A DNA stretch of 16,502 nucleotides from Candidatus Omnitrophota bacterium (GCA_023246985.1 JAHFHJ010000016.1:1-16502), one strand, 5' to 3'. Numbered from the stretch's first letter, positions 1-6,664 are shown. The notes: generated by a model not told the origin, from the sequence alone. A program made the numbers and translations.

Positions 1-2031
1 CATCGGATTGAATTCGTGAAGCGCCGCAACCTTTTGCTTCACAACCTCCACGGGGACCTTCATCACATTCGCCATTTCCTGCTGGTTGGCTTCTTCTTGG
101 GGAAGAAACTCGTGAAGCGGCGGATCCAAGAGACGAATCGTCACGGGGAATCCCTTCATCGCCTCGAAGATCCCTTCGAAGTCTCCGCGTTGCATCGGCA
201 GAAGCTTCGCCAAGGCCTTCTCACGGCTCGCTTTGTCGGCGGCGAGGATCATCTCACGGACCGCAAGGATACGATTGCCTTCAAAGAACATGTGCTCCGT
301 GCGGCAAAGACCGATCCCCTCGGCGCCGAAACGGCGGGCCACCTCCGCGTCATGCGGCGTGTCTCCGTTCGTACGGACCTTGAGGCGGCGGATTTCATCG
401 GCCCACTTCATCAGCGTCATGAAATCGCCGGAAAGTTTGGATTCGATCGTGTTGAGCTTGCCGAGATAGATCTGACCGAGACTGCCGTCAAGAGAAATAT
501 AATCGCCTTCTTTAACGACTGTTTTTCCGGCCGTAAACTGGCGGGTCTTATAGTCGATCTGGATCTCGCCGACGCCGGCCACGCAGCATTTTCCCATCCC
601 GCGAGCCACGACGGCCGCGTGCGAGGTCATGCCGCCTCGCGCGGTCAAAATACCTTTCGCGACATTCATGCCGCCGATATCTTCCGGCGAGGTCTCAATA
701 CGGACCAGGATCACGGCTTCGCCCCTGTTCGCCCATGCCTCGGCGTCTTCGGCCGTGAACACGACCCTCCCCGTTGCGGCGCCGGGAGAAGCGGACAATC
801 CTTTGCCGATCGTCTCTTTCTTCTGCTTGGGATCGAATGTCGGATGAAGCAGCTGATCCAATTGCTTGGGATCCACCCTCAAGAGGGCCTGATCCCGGGT
901 CAGCATTCTTTCTTTCACGAGCTCAATCGCGATACGAACGGCCGCCGCGGCGGTCCGCTTGCCGGTCCGGGTCTGAAGAATGTAGAGCTTCCCTTCCTGA
1001 ATCGTGAATTCGATGTCCTGCATATCCTTGTAATGTTTTTCAAGACGCAACCGGAGCGCATCCAGCTGTTTGTAGACGACCGGCCATTTCCTGGCCAGCA
1101 CATCGATCGATTCCGGCGTGCGGATACCGGCCACCACGTCTTCGCCCTGGGCGTTGAGCAGGTATTCACCGTAGAACTTGTTCTCACCCGTCGAAGGATT
1201 GCGCGTGAAGCACACGCCCGTTCCGGAGGTTTCGCCCATGTTGCCAAAGACCATGGCCTGGACGTTCACGGCCGTACCCAGAAGACCGCGGATCTCATGG
1301 ATCTTGCGGTATTTGAGGGCCCGCGGACAGTTCCAGGAATTGAACACCGCGTTGACCGACTTCACAAGCTGATCAAAAGGATCCTGGGGAAATTCTTCGC
1401 CGGTATGATCCTGATAGATCTTCTTGTATTGGCGGACAATGTCCTTGAGGTCGTTGGCATTCAGTTCGGCATCGGTCTTGACGCCGGCCTGATGCTTTTT
1501 CTTCTCCAGGACGTGCTCAAAATCATCGTGCGGCACTTCCATCACGACATCGCCGAACATTTGGATGAAGCGGCGGTAGGAATCCCACGCGAAACGCTCG
1601 TTTTCGGTCTTCACGATGAGTCCCTGCACCACCTCGGAGTTGAGACCGAGGTTGAGCACGGTGTCCATCATGCCCGGCATGGAGACCGCGGCGCCTGAGC
1701 GAACGGAAACGAGAAGCGGATTGTTCCGATCCCCGAACTTCGACCCCATGGACTTTTCAAGCTTGACGATATTGTTACGGACCTGTTCCTCAAGACCCAG
1801 GGGCCATTTTTTACCGTTTCTATAAAAAAGATCGCAGGTTTCCGTCGTGATCGTAAAGCCGGAAGGCACGGGAATCCCGATGTGGGTCATTTCCGCGAGG
1901 TTCGCGCCTTTGCCGCCCAAGAGGTTTTTCATCTTGGCATCGCCCTCGGCCCTGCCACTGCCAAAGAAATAAACATATTTTGCGCATTGAGACCTGGATT
2001 TTGAAGATTTCTTGCATGTTGCGGTACTCAT
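1..2031 (-). CDS. ppdK: Pyruvate, phosphate dikinase, N-terminal 677 residues (cut by left window edge)
   Basis: PPDK interconverts pyruvate + ATP + Pi and PEP + AMP + PPi in the cytoplasm, linking glycolysis and gluconeogenesis. The reverse-strand translation has the N-terminal nucleotide-binding region (LLGGKGANLAEM near residue 40, VSVRSGAAVSMPGMMDT, RNPSTGENKFYGEYL, DMQDIEFTIQEGKLYILQTR) and the swivelling phosphohistidine domain GGMTSHAAVVARGMGK, with the catalytic His at residue 471. The start of the PEP/pyruvate barrel follows (GLCRTEHMFFE, RLLDPPLHEFLP), and the window ends at HEFNPM. Family members are about 870-910 residues, so the C-terminal catalytic Cys region lies outside. The ATG at 2029-2031 is preceded by AAAAGGAG with 6-nt spacing. 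A Lys/Ser-rich N-terminal stretch of about 18 residues precedes the usual start of homology. It lies about 280 bp downstream of glyS on the same strand. Identification is very secure. Confidence 0.97.
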   Translation of the reverse strand, partial: MSTATCKKSSKSRSQCAKYVYFFGSGRAEGDAKMKNLLGGKGANLAEMTHIGIPVPSGFTITTETCDLFYRNGKKWPLGLEEQVRNNIVKLEKSMGSKFGDRNNPLLVSVRSGAAVSMPGMMDTVLNLGLNSEVVQGLIVKTENERFAWDSYRRFIQMFGDVVMEVPHDDFEHVLEKKKHQAGVKTDAELNANDLKDIVRQYKKIYQDHTGEEFPQDPFDQLVKSVNAVFNSWNCPRALKYRKIHEIRGLLGTAVNVQAMVFGNMGETSGTGVCFTRNPSTGENKFYGEYLLNAQGEDVVAGIRTPESIDVLARKWPVVYKQLDALRLRLEKHYKDMQDIEFTIQEGKLYILQTRTGKRTAAAAVRIAIELVKERMLTRDQALLRVDPKQLDQLLHPTFDPKQKKETIGKGLSASPGAATGRVVFTAEDAEAWANRGEAVILVRIETSPEDIGGMNVAKGILTARGGMTSHAAVVARGMGKCCVAGVGEIQIDYKTRQFTAGKTVVKEGDYISLDGSLGQIYLGKLNTIESKLSGDFMTLMKWADEIRRLKVRTNGDTPHDAEVARRFGAEGIGLCRTEHMFFEGNRILAVREMILAADKASREKALAKLLPMQRGDFEGIFEAMKGFPVTIRLLDPPLHEFLPQEEANQQEMANVMKVPVEVVKQKVAALHEFNPM

Positions 2032-2148
2032 AGCCGCTCCTTTTAAAATGAATTGAATCCGCCGCGCCGTAGGGCGAATCAGTTAAACACTCCCCCCCGA
2101 AGAACCTTCAAAGGTCTTGGAAGAGGTTTTGCGCCGTTCTGGTTTTGT

Positions 2149-2235
2149 ACTACCCCCAACTTTGAATTTTTTTACATAAATGGTAGTTGGGGTTGCCCCA
2201 ATTTCAACTTCGTTAAAATTGACAGGTATTGGGAC
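2149..2235. repeat. 87-bp dispersed intergenic repeat, copy A
   Basis: This block is identical to 7430-7516 except for two substitutions (a/c at 2178 versus 7459; c/t at 2223 versus 7504). Similarity stops within a few bases of both ends. It contains nested inverted repeats: TTGGGG-ttg-CCCCAA at the centre, CCCCAAC pairing with GTTGGGG around a T-rich loop, and CAATTT...AAATTG enclosing AAC-ttc-GTT. It lies between the glyS stop and the ppdK start. The flanks differ completely from copy B, which argues for a transposed or non-autonomous element (MITE- or REP-like) rather than duplicated gene sequence. No transposase is in the window, and I do not recognise the family. Confidence 0.9.
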
Positions 2236-2283
2236 TAAGGGTCAACGGTACGGTAAGCGTTTTTTTTATAAATGCGGTGTGGA

Positions 2284-2301
2284 CGCTCTACCGGAAGAGC
2301 G
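2284..2301. other. Short hairpin just after the glyS stop codon
   Basis: CGCTCT and AGAGCG form a perfect 6-bp stem around a 6-nt loop, about 10 nt beyond the glyS stop. On the minus strand no T-tract follows directly, so it is only a weak candidate for transcription termination or 3'-end protection of the glyQS mRNA. Confidence 0.3.
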
Positions 2302-2310
2302 CGGATTGTA

Positions 2311-4410
2311 TCACTCTTCGTCGATTTTGGATAGCGCGGAAAGATCGGCGATCCTGGCCGTATAAAGGCGGTGGATCCTGGCCACAAGCGCCATCCGGTT
2401 CTCCCGCAAAGCCGCGTCCTCCGCATTCACCAGCACATGATCAAAAAAATCATGGATCGGTACCCCAAAAATATCCGCAAAAGTCCGCGTCGCCTTCGCG
2501 TACTCCCCTTTCGCAAGAGGCGCTTCGAGCTCTTGGGAGCCTGTGCGGATCAGTTCATAAAGTTTCTTCTCCTGATCCTCCGCTAAAAGCTCTTGCCTCG
2601 GCTCTCCCGGCGTCTTGCCGTAGCCTTTCAGCATATTGGCCGTGCGCTGGATCACCTTGGCGGCTCTGACCAATACCTTTTCGTCCATCCCGGTCAGTGC
2701 CTCGTATCTCTCGAACACCTCCGCGATATTCTCAAAGGAGGAGCGCATCACCGCCTGCAGGATCTCATAAGGCCGCGTGCCGGGCTTTACGCCAAGCTCG
2801 AACGATACGCGTTCTTTCAAAAATCTGAAAAGTCTCGGCTTCAGGTCATCTTTCTGGGTCAACCGGTCACCGTATCGTTTTATATCCGAATCAATAATTT
2901 TGCCCAAAGAAAAAGGGACCTCGAACGCGCGAATGAGCTTGATCAGAACGCCTCCGGCCCGGCGCAACGCAAACGGGTCCTGGCTCCCCGTCGGCTCAAT
3001 GCCCGTGCCAAAAGCTCCGACCAAAAGATCCAGGCGGTCCATGATCCCGAAAAACGCGCCCGGAAGGCTCATGGATTTTTTAACTTTCTCGTGATCTTCC
3101 GTCAAATTCTTAGGCAGATATTGGGTCCCGATCGCGGCGGCGACGGCTTCTTTTTCTCCGGCCTCGCGGGCATATTCACGCCCCACGATCCCCTGAAGAT
3201 CCGGCATTTCGTAAACAAGATGGGTCACAAGATCGATTTTGGAAAGCGCGGCAATGCGCGCCAGATCCTGCGCGAGCTCTCCGCGCCCCGCCGCCCAAGC
3301 GAACTCGCCGGCCAGCTTTTCAAGCCGCTCCGTTTTGTCGAGCACGGAGCCGAGCTTCCCGAGATAGACGAGCTCGGCGAGTTTGGGTTTCTTCTTTTCA
3401 AAGGATTCGCGCGTGTCCATTTCGTAGAAATAGCGGGCATCTTTCAACCGCGAATCCAGAACATTCTCATAATCCGCGCGAATCTTCGCCAGACCGGCGC
3501 GCCTGCCGTTCATCACGGCGATGAATTGGTTTTTGAGCCGACCTTTCGGATCATAACACGCGAAAACCTTCTGATTCGTTTTCATGCAGCTCGCAAGCAC
3601 TTCCGCCGGAAGCTCCAAATACTCCTGAGAGAAAGTCCCCGACAGGAAGAACGGTTCTTCGACGAGCTGCGCGGCCGTGTGCACCAATGCTTCGTCGATC
3701 TGCTTTTGTCCAAAGCGGTTTTTCAGCGCGCCGCGGATCAAGGATTCGCGCGTCTCGATCGGCAAAAGCACGCGCTTCTTTTTCAGGAGAGCGATATAGG
3801 CCTTCCAATCCGCTTGGGGAATCACAAACCCATGCGGAGAAAGGAACCGGTGGCCAAAACTTTTATTGCCGGATTTCACGTTTGCGATTCGAATCGGAAC
3901 GATTTTTTTATCCCACAAAGCCGCCATCCAGCGAATCGGTCTCGGAAAGCGAAACCCCGACGACTCCCATCGCATCAGCTTGGGGAAAGAAAGCGAGGCG
4001 AGCAGCGCCTTGATCAGATCCGGCAAAAGAACCGCCACCGGACGGCCTTTTTCTTTTTTCTTGAGGAAGACGTATTTTCCTTTGGGCGTTTCACGGATCT
4101 CGATGTCTTTTTCGGCCGCCTGCCTGCTCTTGAGGAAACCCTTCAGGACGGGCGTCGGATTTCCCTGCGCGTCATAGCATTTCTCATGCGAAGGGCCTGA
4201 AATCTCAAATTCACGGTCCGGCTGCATGGTCGCAATATCCTCGACAAAAAGCGCGATACGGCGCGGCGTGGCCTCGACCTTCACGTCAATAAAAGCAACG
4301 CGCTCGTCCCCAAGCTTCTGCCGCGTCTTTAGGGACAGTTCGTCATAGAGGACATCCAGACTTCCGACGGGCAGTTCTTCGACCCCGATCTCAATGAGCA
4401 AATGAGGCAT
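2311..4410 (-). CDS. glyS: Glycine--tRNA ligase beta subunit
   Basis: Beta subunit of the bacterial alpha2-beta2 glycyl-tRNA synthetase. It binds tRNA-Gly and carries the anticodon-recognition part, while the alpha subunit activates glycine. At 699 residues the length is normal. Recognisable family stretches are the N-terminal MPHLLIEIGVEELPVGSL, the B3/B4-like core (LELPAEVLASCMKTNQKVF, FIAVMNGR), VLDSRLKDARYFYEMDT, the HD-like segment (LVYEMPDLQGIVGREYA), TGIEPTGSQDPFALRRAGG, and a C-terminal DALR-like anticodon-binding region ending in AALRENRMALVARIHRLYT. The ATG at 4408-4410 has no Shine-Dalgarno sequence. Instead a four-unit heptamer array lies just upstream, facing an inverted array at the end of glyQ. 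It is co-directional with glyQ, 114 nt downstream of it, presumably on one mRNA. Confidence 0.97.
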   Translation of the reverse strand: MPHLLIEIGVEELPVGSLDVLYDELSLKTRQKLGDERVAFIDVKVEATPRRIALFVEDIATMQPDREFEISGPSHEKCYDAQGNPTPVLKGFLKSRQAAEKDIEIRETPKGKYVFLKKKEKGRPVAVLLPDLIKALLASLSFPKLMRWESSGFRFPRPIRWMAALWDKKIVPIRIANVKSGNKSFGHRFLSPHGFVIPQADWKAYIALLKKKRVLLPIETRESLIRGALKNRFGQKQIDEALVHTAAQLVEEPFFLSGTFSQEYLELPAEVLASCMKTNQKVFACYDPKGRLKNQFIAVMNGRRAGLAKIRADYENVLDSRLKDARYFYEMDTRESFEKKKPKLAELVYLGKLGSVLDKTERLEKLAGEFAWAAGRGELAQDLARIAALSKIDLVTHLVYEMPDLQGIVGREYAREAGEKEAVAAAIGTQYLPKNLTEDHEKVKKSMSLPGAFFGIMDRLDLLVGAFGTGIEPTGSQDPFALRRAGGVLIKLIRAFEVPFSLGKIIDSDIKRYGDRLTQKDDLKPRLFRFLKERVSFELGVKPGTRPYEILQAVMRSSFENIAEVFERYEALTGMDEKVLVRAAKVIQRTANMLKGYGKTPGEPRQELLAEDQEKKLYELIRTGSQELEAPLAKGEYAKATRTFADIFGVPIHDFFDHVLVNAEDAALRENRMALVARIHRLYTARIADLSALSKIDEE

Positions 4411-4415
4411 AAATT

Positions 4416-4443
4416 CAGACCGGAGACCACAGACCAGAGACCC
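4416..4443. repeat. Heptamer array at the glyS start (4 x 7 nt)
   Basis: Read on the plus strand there are four consecutive 7-nt units of consensus NAGACCN (CAGACCG, GAGACCA, CAGACCA, GAGACCC). On the mRNA strand these are GGTCTNN units that end 5 nt before the glyS ATG, the position where a ribosome-binding site would be expected. They are inverted relative to the array at 4537-4564; AGACCAAAGACC in that array can pair with GGUCUCUGGUCU here at 11 of 12 positions. Confidence 0.8.
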
Positions 4444-4524
4444 TCGCCAAAATATTCGGGCTCCATTCGGAAAATAGGTCTGCGGCCATAATTTTAAATG
4501 GGTTTTGTTTTTTGTTTCGTGGGG

Positions 4525-5436
4525 TCATGAGGCTTCCGTCTTGGGTCTTTGGTCTTGAGTCTTCAGGAGCGGAAATTTCTGCTCCTTGCGGCTTTCAAGA
4601 TAACCCTCCGCGCAACGCCGGGCCAGGGCCCGAACGCGGGCGACATAGCGCGGCCGTTCATTCACGCTGATGGCGCCGCGGGCATCCAAGAGATTAAAAA
4701 TATGGGAGGTCTTGAGACAACAGTCATAAGCCGGAAGGACCATCCCACCTTCGAGCAACCGCTCCGTTTGTTTTTCATAATCTTCAAAATGGCGGCGGTA
4801 AATCTCGGGATCCGACCCTTCAAAATTGAACTTTGAGAATTCTTTCTCGCCTTGGAGATGGACATCGCCGTAGGTCACTGGGTCATTCCATTGAATTTCA
4901 AAAAGAGAATCTTTCCGCTGGAGAAACATGGCGATGCGCTCGAGGCCGTAGGTGATCTCGCAGGAGATCACGTCGAGATCGATCGAACCGCATTGCTGGA
5001 AATAAGTGAACTGCGTGATCTCAAGGCTGTCGAGCCATACTTCCCATCCGAGCCCCCAGGCGCCGAGGGTCGGCGATTCCCAGTCATCTTCAACGAAACG
5101 GATATCATGAGCGAGCGGATCAATACCCACCGCGCGGAGACTGTTCAGATAGAGTTCTTGGGGATGGGCCGGAGACGGCTTCAGGATGACTTGATATTGA
5201 TAATAGTGCTGAGTTCTGTGAGGGTTCTCGCCGTAACGGCCGTCTGCAGGCCTGCGGGAGGGTTCCACATAAGCGGCTTTCCAGGGCTCGGGACCCAATG
5301 CGCGTAAAAAAGTATGGGGGGAAAAAGTACCGGCACCGACCTCGAGATCATAAGGCTGCATGATAAGACAGCCTTGCTTCGCCCAATAGTCATTCAGTGT
5401 TTGTATCAACTCCTGAAATGTCAAAGTCTTAGGCAT
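4525..5436 (-). CDS. glyQ: Glycine--tRNA ligase alpha subunit
   Basis: Catalytic alpha subunit of the heterotetrameric glycyl-tRNA synthetase, which forms glycyl-adenylate and charges tRNA-Gly together with GlyS. At 303 residues the length is normal. Class II signatures are intact: LTFQELIQTLNDYWAKQGC, QPYDLEVGAGTFSPHTFLR, YVEPSRRPADGRYGENPHR, YYQYQVILKPSP, and DDWESPTLGAWGLGWEVWL followed by EITQFTYFQQ. The start at 5434-5436 has a modest purine-rich site (AGGGAAG). A promoter lies at 5568-5596, and a leader of about 125 nt contains two adjacent hairpins. The last dozen residues (LKTQDQRPKTEAS) are translated from a degenerate heptamer array, so the tail is probably repeat-derived and not part of the conserved fold. 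Confidence 0.97.
   Translation of the reverse strand: MPKTLTFQELIQTLNDYWAKQGCLIMQPYDLEVGAGTFSPHTFLRALGPEPWKAAYVEPSRRPADGRYGENPHRTQHYYQYQVILKPSPAHPQELYLNSLRAVGIDPLAHDIRFVEDDWESPTLGAWGLGWEVWLDSLEITQFTYFQQCGSIDLDVISCEITYGLERIAMFLQRKDSLFEIQWNDPVTYGDVHLQGEKEFSKFNFEGSDPEIYRRHFEDYEKQTERLLEGGMVLPAYDCCLKTSHIFNLLDARGAISVNERPRYVARVRALARRCAEGYLESRKEQKFPLLKTQDQRPKTEAS
4537..4564. repeat. Heptamer array in the 3' end of glyQ (4 x 7 nt)
   Basis: On the plus strand the units CGTCTTG, GGTCTTT, GGTCTTG and AGTCTTC follow one another without a gap, and a decayed fifth unit (GGCTTC) lies at 4531-4536. On the mRNA strand these are NAAGACN units. They are in frame inside the last codons of glyQ and are inverted relative to the array in front of glyS. 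Confidence 0.8.
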
Positions 5437-5458
5437 CGTCTTCCCTGCAAGATCGTTG

Positions 5459-5533
5459 GTACCGCAACCCCATAAATTCGGACGTCATGCGGTACAATAC
5501 CGTTCACTCCTAAAATCAAACGGAGAACGGTAT
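5459..5533 (-). promoter_or_regulatory. Two-hairpin leader RNA of glyQS (candidate cis-regulatory element)
   Basis: Two perfect or near-perfect inverted repeats lie next to each other, one base apart, between the predicted transcription start (about 5561) and glyQ. The promoter-proximal one (5497-5533) pairs ATACCGTT with AACGGTAT and continues CTCC with GGAG past a 2-nt bulge, around an 11-nt loop. The proximal-to-glyQ one (5459-5495) pairs GTACCGCA with TGCGGTAC around a 21-nt loop. Neither is followed by a T-tract and neither covers the glyQ ribosome-binding site. I see no T-box consensus in the correct orientation and no glycine-aptamer core. The loop and left arm of the first hairpin recur at 6301-6322. 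Structure is seen in the sequence; a regulatory role is inferred. Confidence 0.5.
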
Positions 5534-5567
5534 GAGAGGGTTCCAAGCACCGCTTCAAAGAGGCGGC

Positions 5568-5596
5568 ATTGTAGCAAAAAAAGGGAAGACGATCAA
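5568..5596 (-). promoter_or_regulatory. Sigma70-type promoter for glyQS
   Basis: On the minus strand TTGATC (-35), a 17-nt spacer and TACAAT (-10), with an extended TGC before the -10. The predicted start is near 5561, giving a leader of about 125 nt before glyQ. Confidence 0.65.
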
Positions 5597-5619
5597 GCAA
5601 AGGAGGGAATGAAAACGGG

Positions 5620-5651
5620 ATTCCAAAACAACGACGCTGTTGTTTGGGAAT
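5620..5651. other. 13-bp inverted repeat with 6-nt loop upstream of the glyQS promoter
   Basis: ATTCCAAAACAAC pairs with GTTGTTTGGGAAT at 12 of 13 positions (one A-G mismatch) around the loop GACGCT. On the minus strand only a weak T-rich stretch follows (CGTTTTC). It could end transcripts coming from the 5916 gene before the glyQS promoter, or be a protein-binding palindrome; the sequence does not decide. Confidence 0.45.
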
Positions 5652-5687
5652 GAACGGTCAATATTATGATGATGATTGATAGTAGGA

Positions 5688-5722
5688 CAATTTCAAATTT
5701 CAAATTTGAGATTTTAGATTCG
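5688..5722. repeat. Heptamer array (5 x 7 nt), distal partner of 5893-5920
   Basis: Plus-strand units CAATTTC, AAATTTC, AAATTTG, AGATTTT and AGATTCG. The middle units switch from TTTC to TTTG, making a local palindrome. AATTTCAAAT occurs here on the plus strand; its exact complement occurs in the array beside the 5916 gene stop, so the two arrays bracket about 170 bp (5723-5892). Confidence 0.65.
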
Positions 5723-5743
5723 AAACCCAAGGTTGATAATGCC

Positions 5744-5779
5744 GCCGGAGAGTCTCCTCGAACGCTTTCCGGCTTTTTT
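5744..5779 (+). terminator. Rho-independent terminator with no plus-strand gene upstream
   Basis: GCCGGAGAG pairs with CTTTCCGGC (9 bp including one G-T) around a 12-nt loop and is followed by six T. The shape is a textbook terminator on the plus strand, yet no plus-strand coding gene precedes it. It either ends an unannotated small RNA or is fortuitous. Confidence 0.5.
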
Positions 5780-5892
5780 CCTGCTCAACAACTGACTTCA
5801 CCTGACCGTTGGAATGCCTTTGCCCGCGAATGGGGGTGTTCTGGAGCGCCACCGCCCAACCCCGGATTTGGCGCGAGACGACCTCAGCGGCG

Positions 5893-5920
5893 GATTTCAG
5901 ATTTGAAATTTGAGATCATC
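5893..5920. repeat. Heptamer array at the stop codon of the 5916 gene
   Basis: Plus-strand units GATTTCA, GATTTGA, AATTTGA and a decayed GATCATC. The last unit overlaps the TGA stop (5916-5918). The sequence closely resembles the array at the dapL stop (13890-13917). Confidence 0.65.
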
Positions 5921-6236
5921 TTGAGGAGTGATGCATCCTGAGCTCCTCGAGGATCTTAAGGACCTCGTATCGCTCGGATCGGAAGGGATCGGCTTGCAGA
6001 GTGACAAGCGTCAAAAGTTCGCGCAACAGCTCCTGCGCGGAGATCAGGCGCTCTGATTCCATCCCCGCCTGTTCAATGGTCGCGTAAAGAATGGATTTCA
6101 CGGAATGGATCTTCTCGTAATCCGGCGCCGCCTCATCCTCACGGAGCAGTTGATGCGTCCTGTCCATCGCCTTCGAGAGACATCGCAAATACCCCCTCCC
6201 CCGGCTTTGCTCTTGGGTTCGTTCGATCCTATTCAT
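5916..6236 (-). CDS. Small protein of unknown function, 106 residues
   Basis: I do not recognise the family. The ATG at 6234-6236 is chosen because AAAGGAG lies 4 nt upstream; an upstream in-frame start would add 11 residues but lacks this site. The product is hydrophilic, Arg/Glu/Leu-rich and predicted mostly helical (AMDRTHQLLREDEAAPDYEK; ISAQELLRELLTLVTLQ; YEVLKILEELRMHH), with no signal peptide or membrane segment. It lies 86 nt downstream of comEA in the same direction, with a strong GC-rich hairpin between them. After its TGA stop the same frame stays open for another 71 codons to a TGA at 5700; see findings. The good ribosome-binding site supports a real gene. Confidence 0.65.
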   Translation of the reverse strand: MNRIERTQEQSRGRGYLRCLSKAMDRTHQLLREDEAAPDYEKIHSVKSILYATIEQAGMESERLISAQELLRELLTLVTLQADPFRSERYEVLKILEELRMHHSSR

Positions 6237-6256
6237 CAATCTCCTTTCGCGAGAGA

Positions 6257-6286
6257 GGGGCGTCCCCAAAATCCCGGGGCCGCCCC
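6257..6286. other. GC-rich hairpin just upstream of the 5916 gene ribosome-binding site
   Basis: GGGGCG...CGCCCC encloses CCCC...GGGG with one mismatch, around an 8-nt loop. On the minus strand it ends about 12 nt before the AAAGGAG of the downstream gene. No T-tract follows on that strand, so it looks like leader or intercistronic structure rather than a terminator. Confidence 0.5.
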
Positions 6287-6300
6287 TTTCCGTACGGGTC

Positions 6301-6322
6301 TCAGATCAAGTGGAGAACGGTA
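6301..6322 (-). repeat. Second copy of the glyQ-leader hairpin arm
   Basis: Directly after the comEA stop the minus strand reads TACCGTTCTCCACTTGATCT, matching TACCGTTCTCCGTTTGATTT in the glyQ leader (5513-5532) at 17 of 20 positions. Here the partner strand is also present in weaker form (TCTC with GAGA, CCGT with ACGG past a bulge). The two sites are about 790 bp apart on the same strand. Confidence 0.5.
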
Positions 6323-6664
6323 CTAGACTGTGACTTGATCTTTGATCCGCTGCAGCTTGTTACCGCCGATCCCTTGGACCTGGGTCAAATCATCGATCGA
6401 CTTGAACATACCGTTCTTGTCGCGATACTCGATAATCCGTTTGGCCATAACCGGCCCGATTCCCCGGACCTTGATCAGCTCCTCGGCGTTGGCTTTATTG
6501 ACATTCACTATGACCGCCGGCTGATCTTGACCCTGAAGCTGCAAGGTCGCTTTGGGGGTCGCGGCCAACACCCTCTCCGGAACGATCAAGGAAAGACCGC
6601 CGAAAAAGAACGCTGCGATGACCAGTACTCCCAAAACCTGTTTCACTTCTGCTTTGTGCGACAT
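6323..6664 (-). CDS. ComEA-like helix-hairpin-helix protein, secreted or membrane-anchored
   Basis: 113 residues from the ATG at 6662-6664, chosen because GGAGGTG lies 4 nt upstream; a longer start 13 codons earlier has no such site. The layout is a short basic N-terminus, a hydrophobic segment (about residues 9-28, VLGVLVIAAFFFGGLSLIV), a possible signal-peptidase site after VLA, a short linker, then the ComEA-type domain VNVNKANAEELIKVRGIG with two helix-hairpin-helix motifs (about 64-78 and 93-107). ComEA binds double-stranded DNA outside the inner membrane and brings it to the uptake channel. Stand-alone small ComEA-like proteins are widespread and not all act in transformation. No comEC or pilus gene is in the window, so the uptake role is inferred. 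Confidence 0.88.
   Translation of the reverse strand: MSHKAEVKQVLGVLVIAAFFFGGLSLIVPERVLAATPKATLQLQGQDQPAVIVNVNKANAEELIKVRGIGPVMAKRIIEYRDKNGMFKSIDDLTQVQGIGGNKLQRIKDQVTV

Noticed and set aside
469..473. UvrA first ABC signature LAGGE (residue numbers of UvrA) taken as a sign of inactivity
   Set aside because: Only Ser to Ala differs, all Walker motifs and zinc cysteines are intact, so a functional enzyme is far more likely.
16..1698. 560-codon plus-strand open frame
   Set aside because: It is antisense to ppdK, whose family motifs and catalytic His are clear. Long antisense frames arise from GC-biased third positions.
2235..2270. Plus-strand terminator formed by the T8 run at about 2261-2268
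   Set aside because: No convincing stem precedes the T-run; GGTACGGTAAGC does not fold back well.
2593..4200. 535-codon plus-strand open frame
   Set aside because: Antisense to glyS; no ribosome-binding site and no recognisable motif.
5455..5470. TTGGTACCGCAA resembles the core of a T-box antiterminator (GGTACCGCG) next to glyQ
   Set aside because: It lies on the plus strand while glyQ is on the minus strand, and no specifier stem or downstream plus-strand synthetase gene exists. The match is half of a palindromic hairpin.
5723..5892. Possible 4.5S, 6S or tmRNA gene in the gap between the heptamer arrays
   Set aside because: GGTCAGGTGAAG on the minus strand recalls the SRP RNA loop but lacks the GGAAGGAAGCAGCC-type core, and no other universal RNA signature was found.
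5437..5915. tRNA gene search in the long non-coding stretch
   Set aside because: No T-arm consensus with a paired acceptor stem was found on either strand.
5666..5941. 91-codon plus-strand frame across both heptamer arrays
   Set aside because: Its ends are translations of the repeats (ISNFKFEI, ISDLKFEI), there is no ribosome-binding site and a terminator lies inside it.
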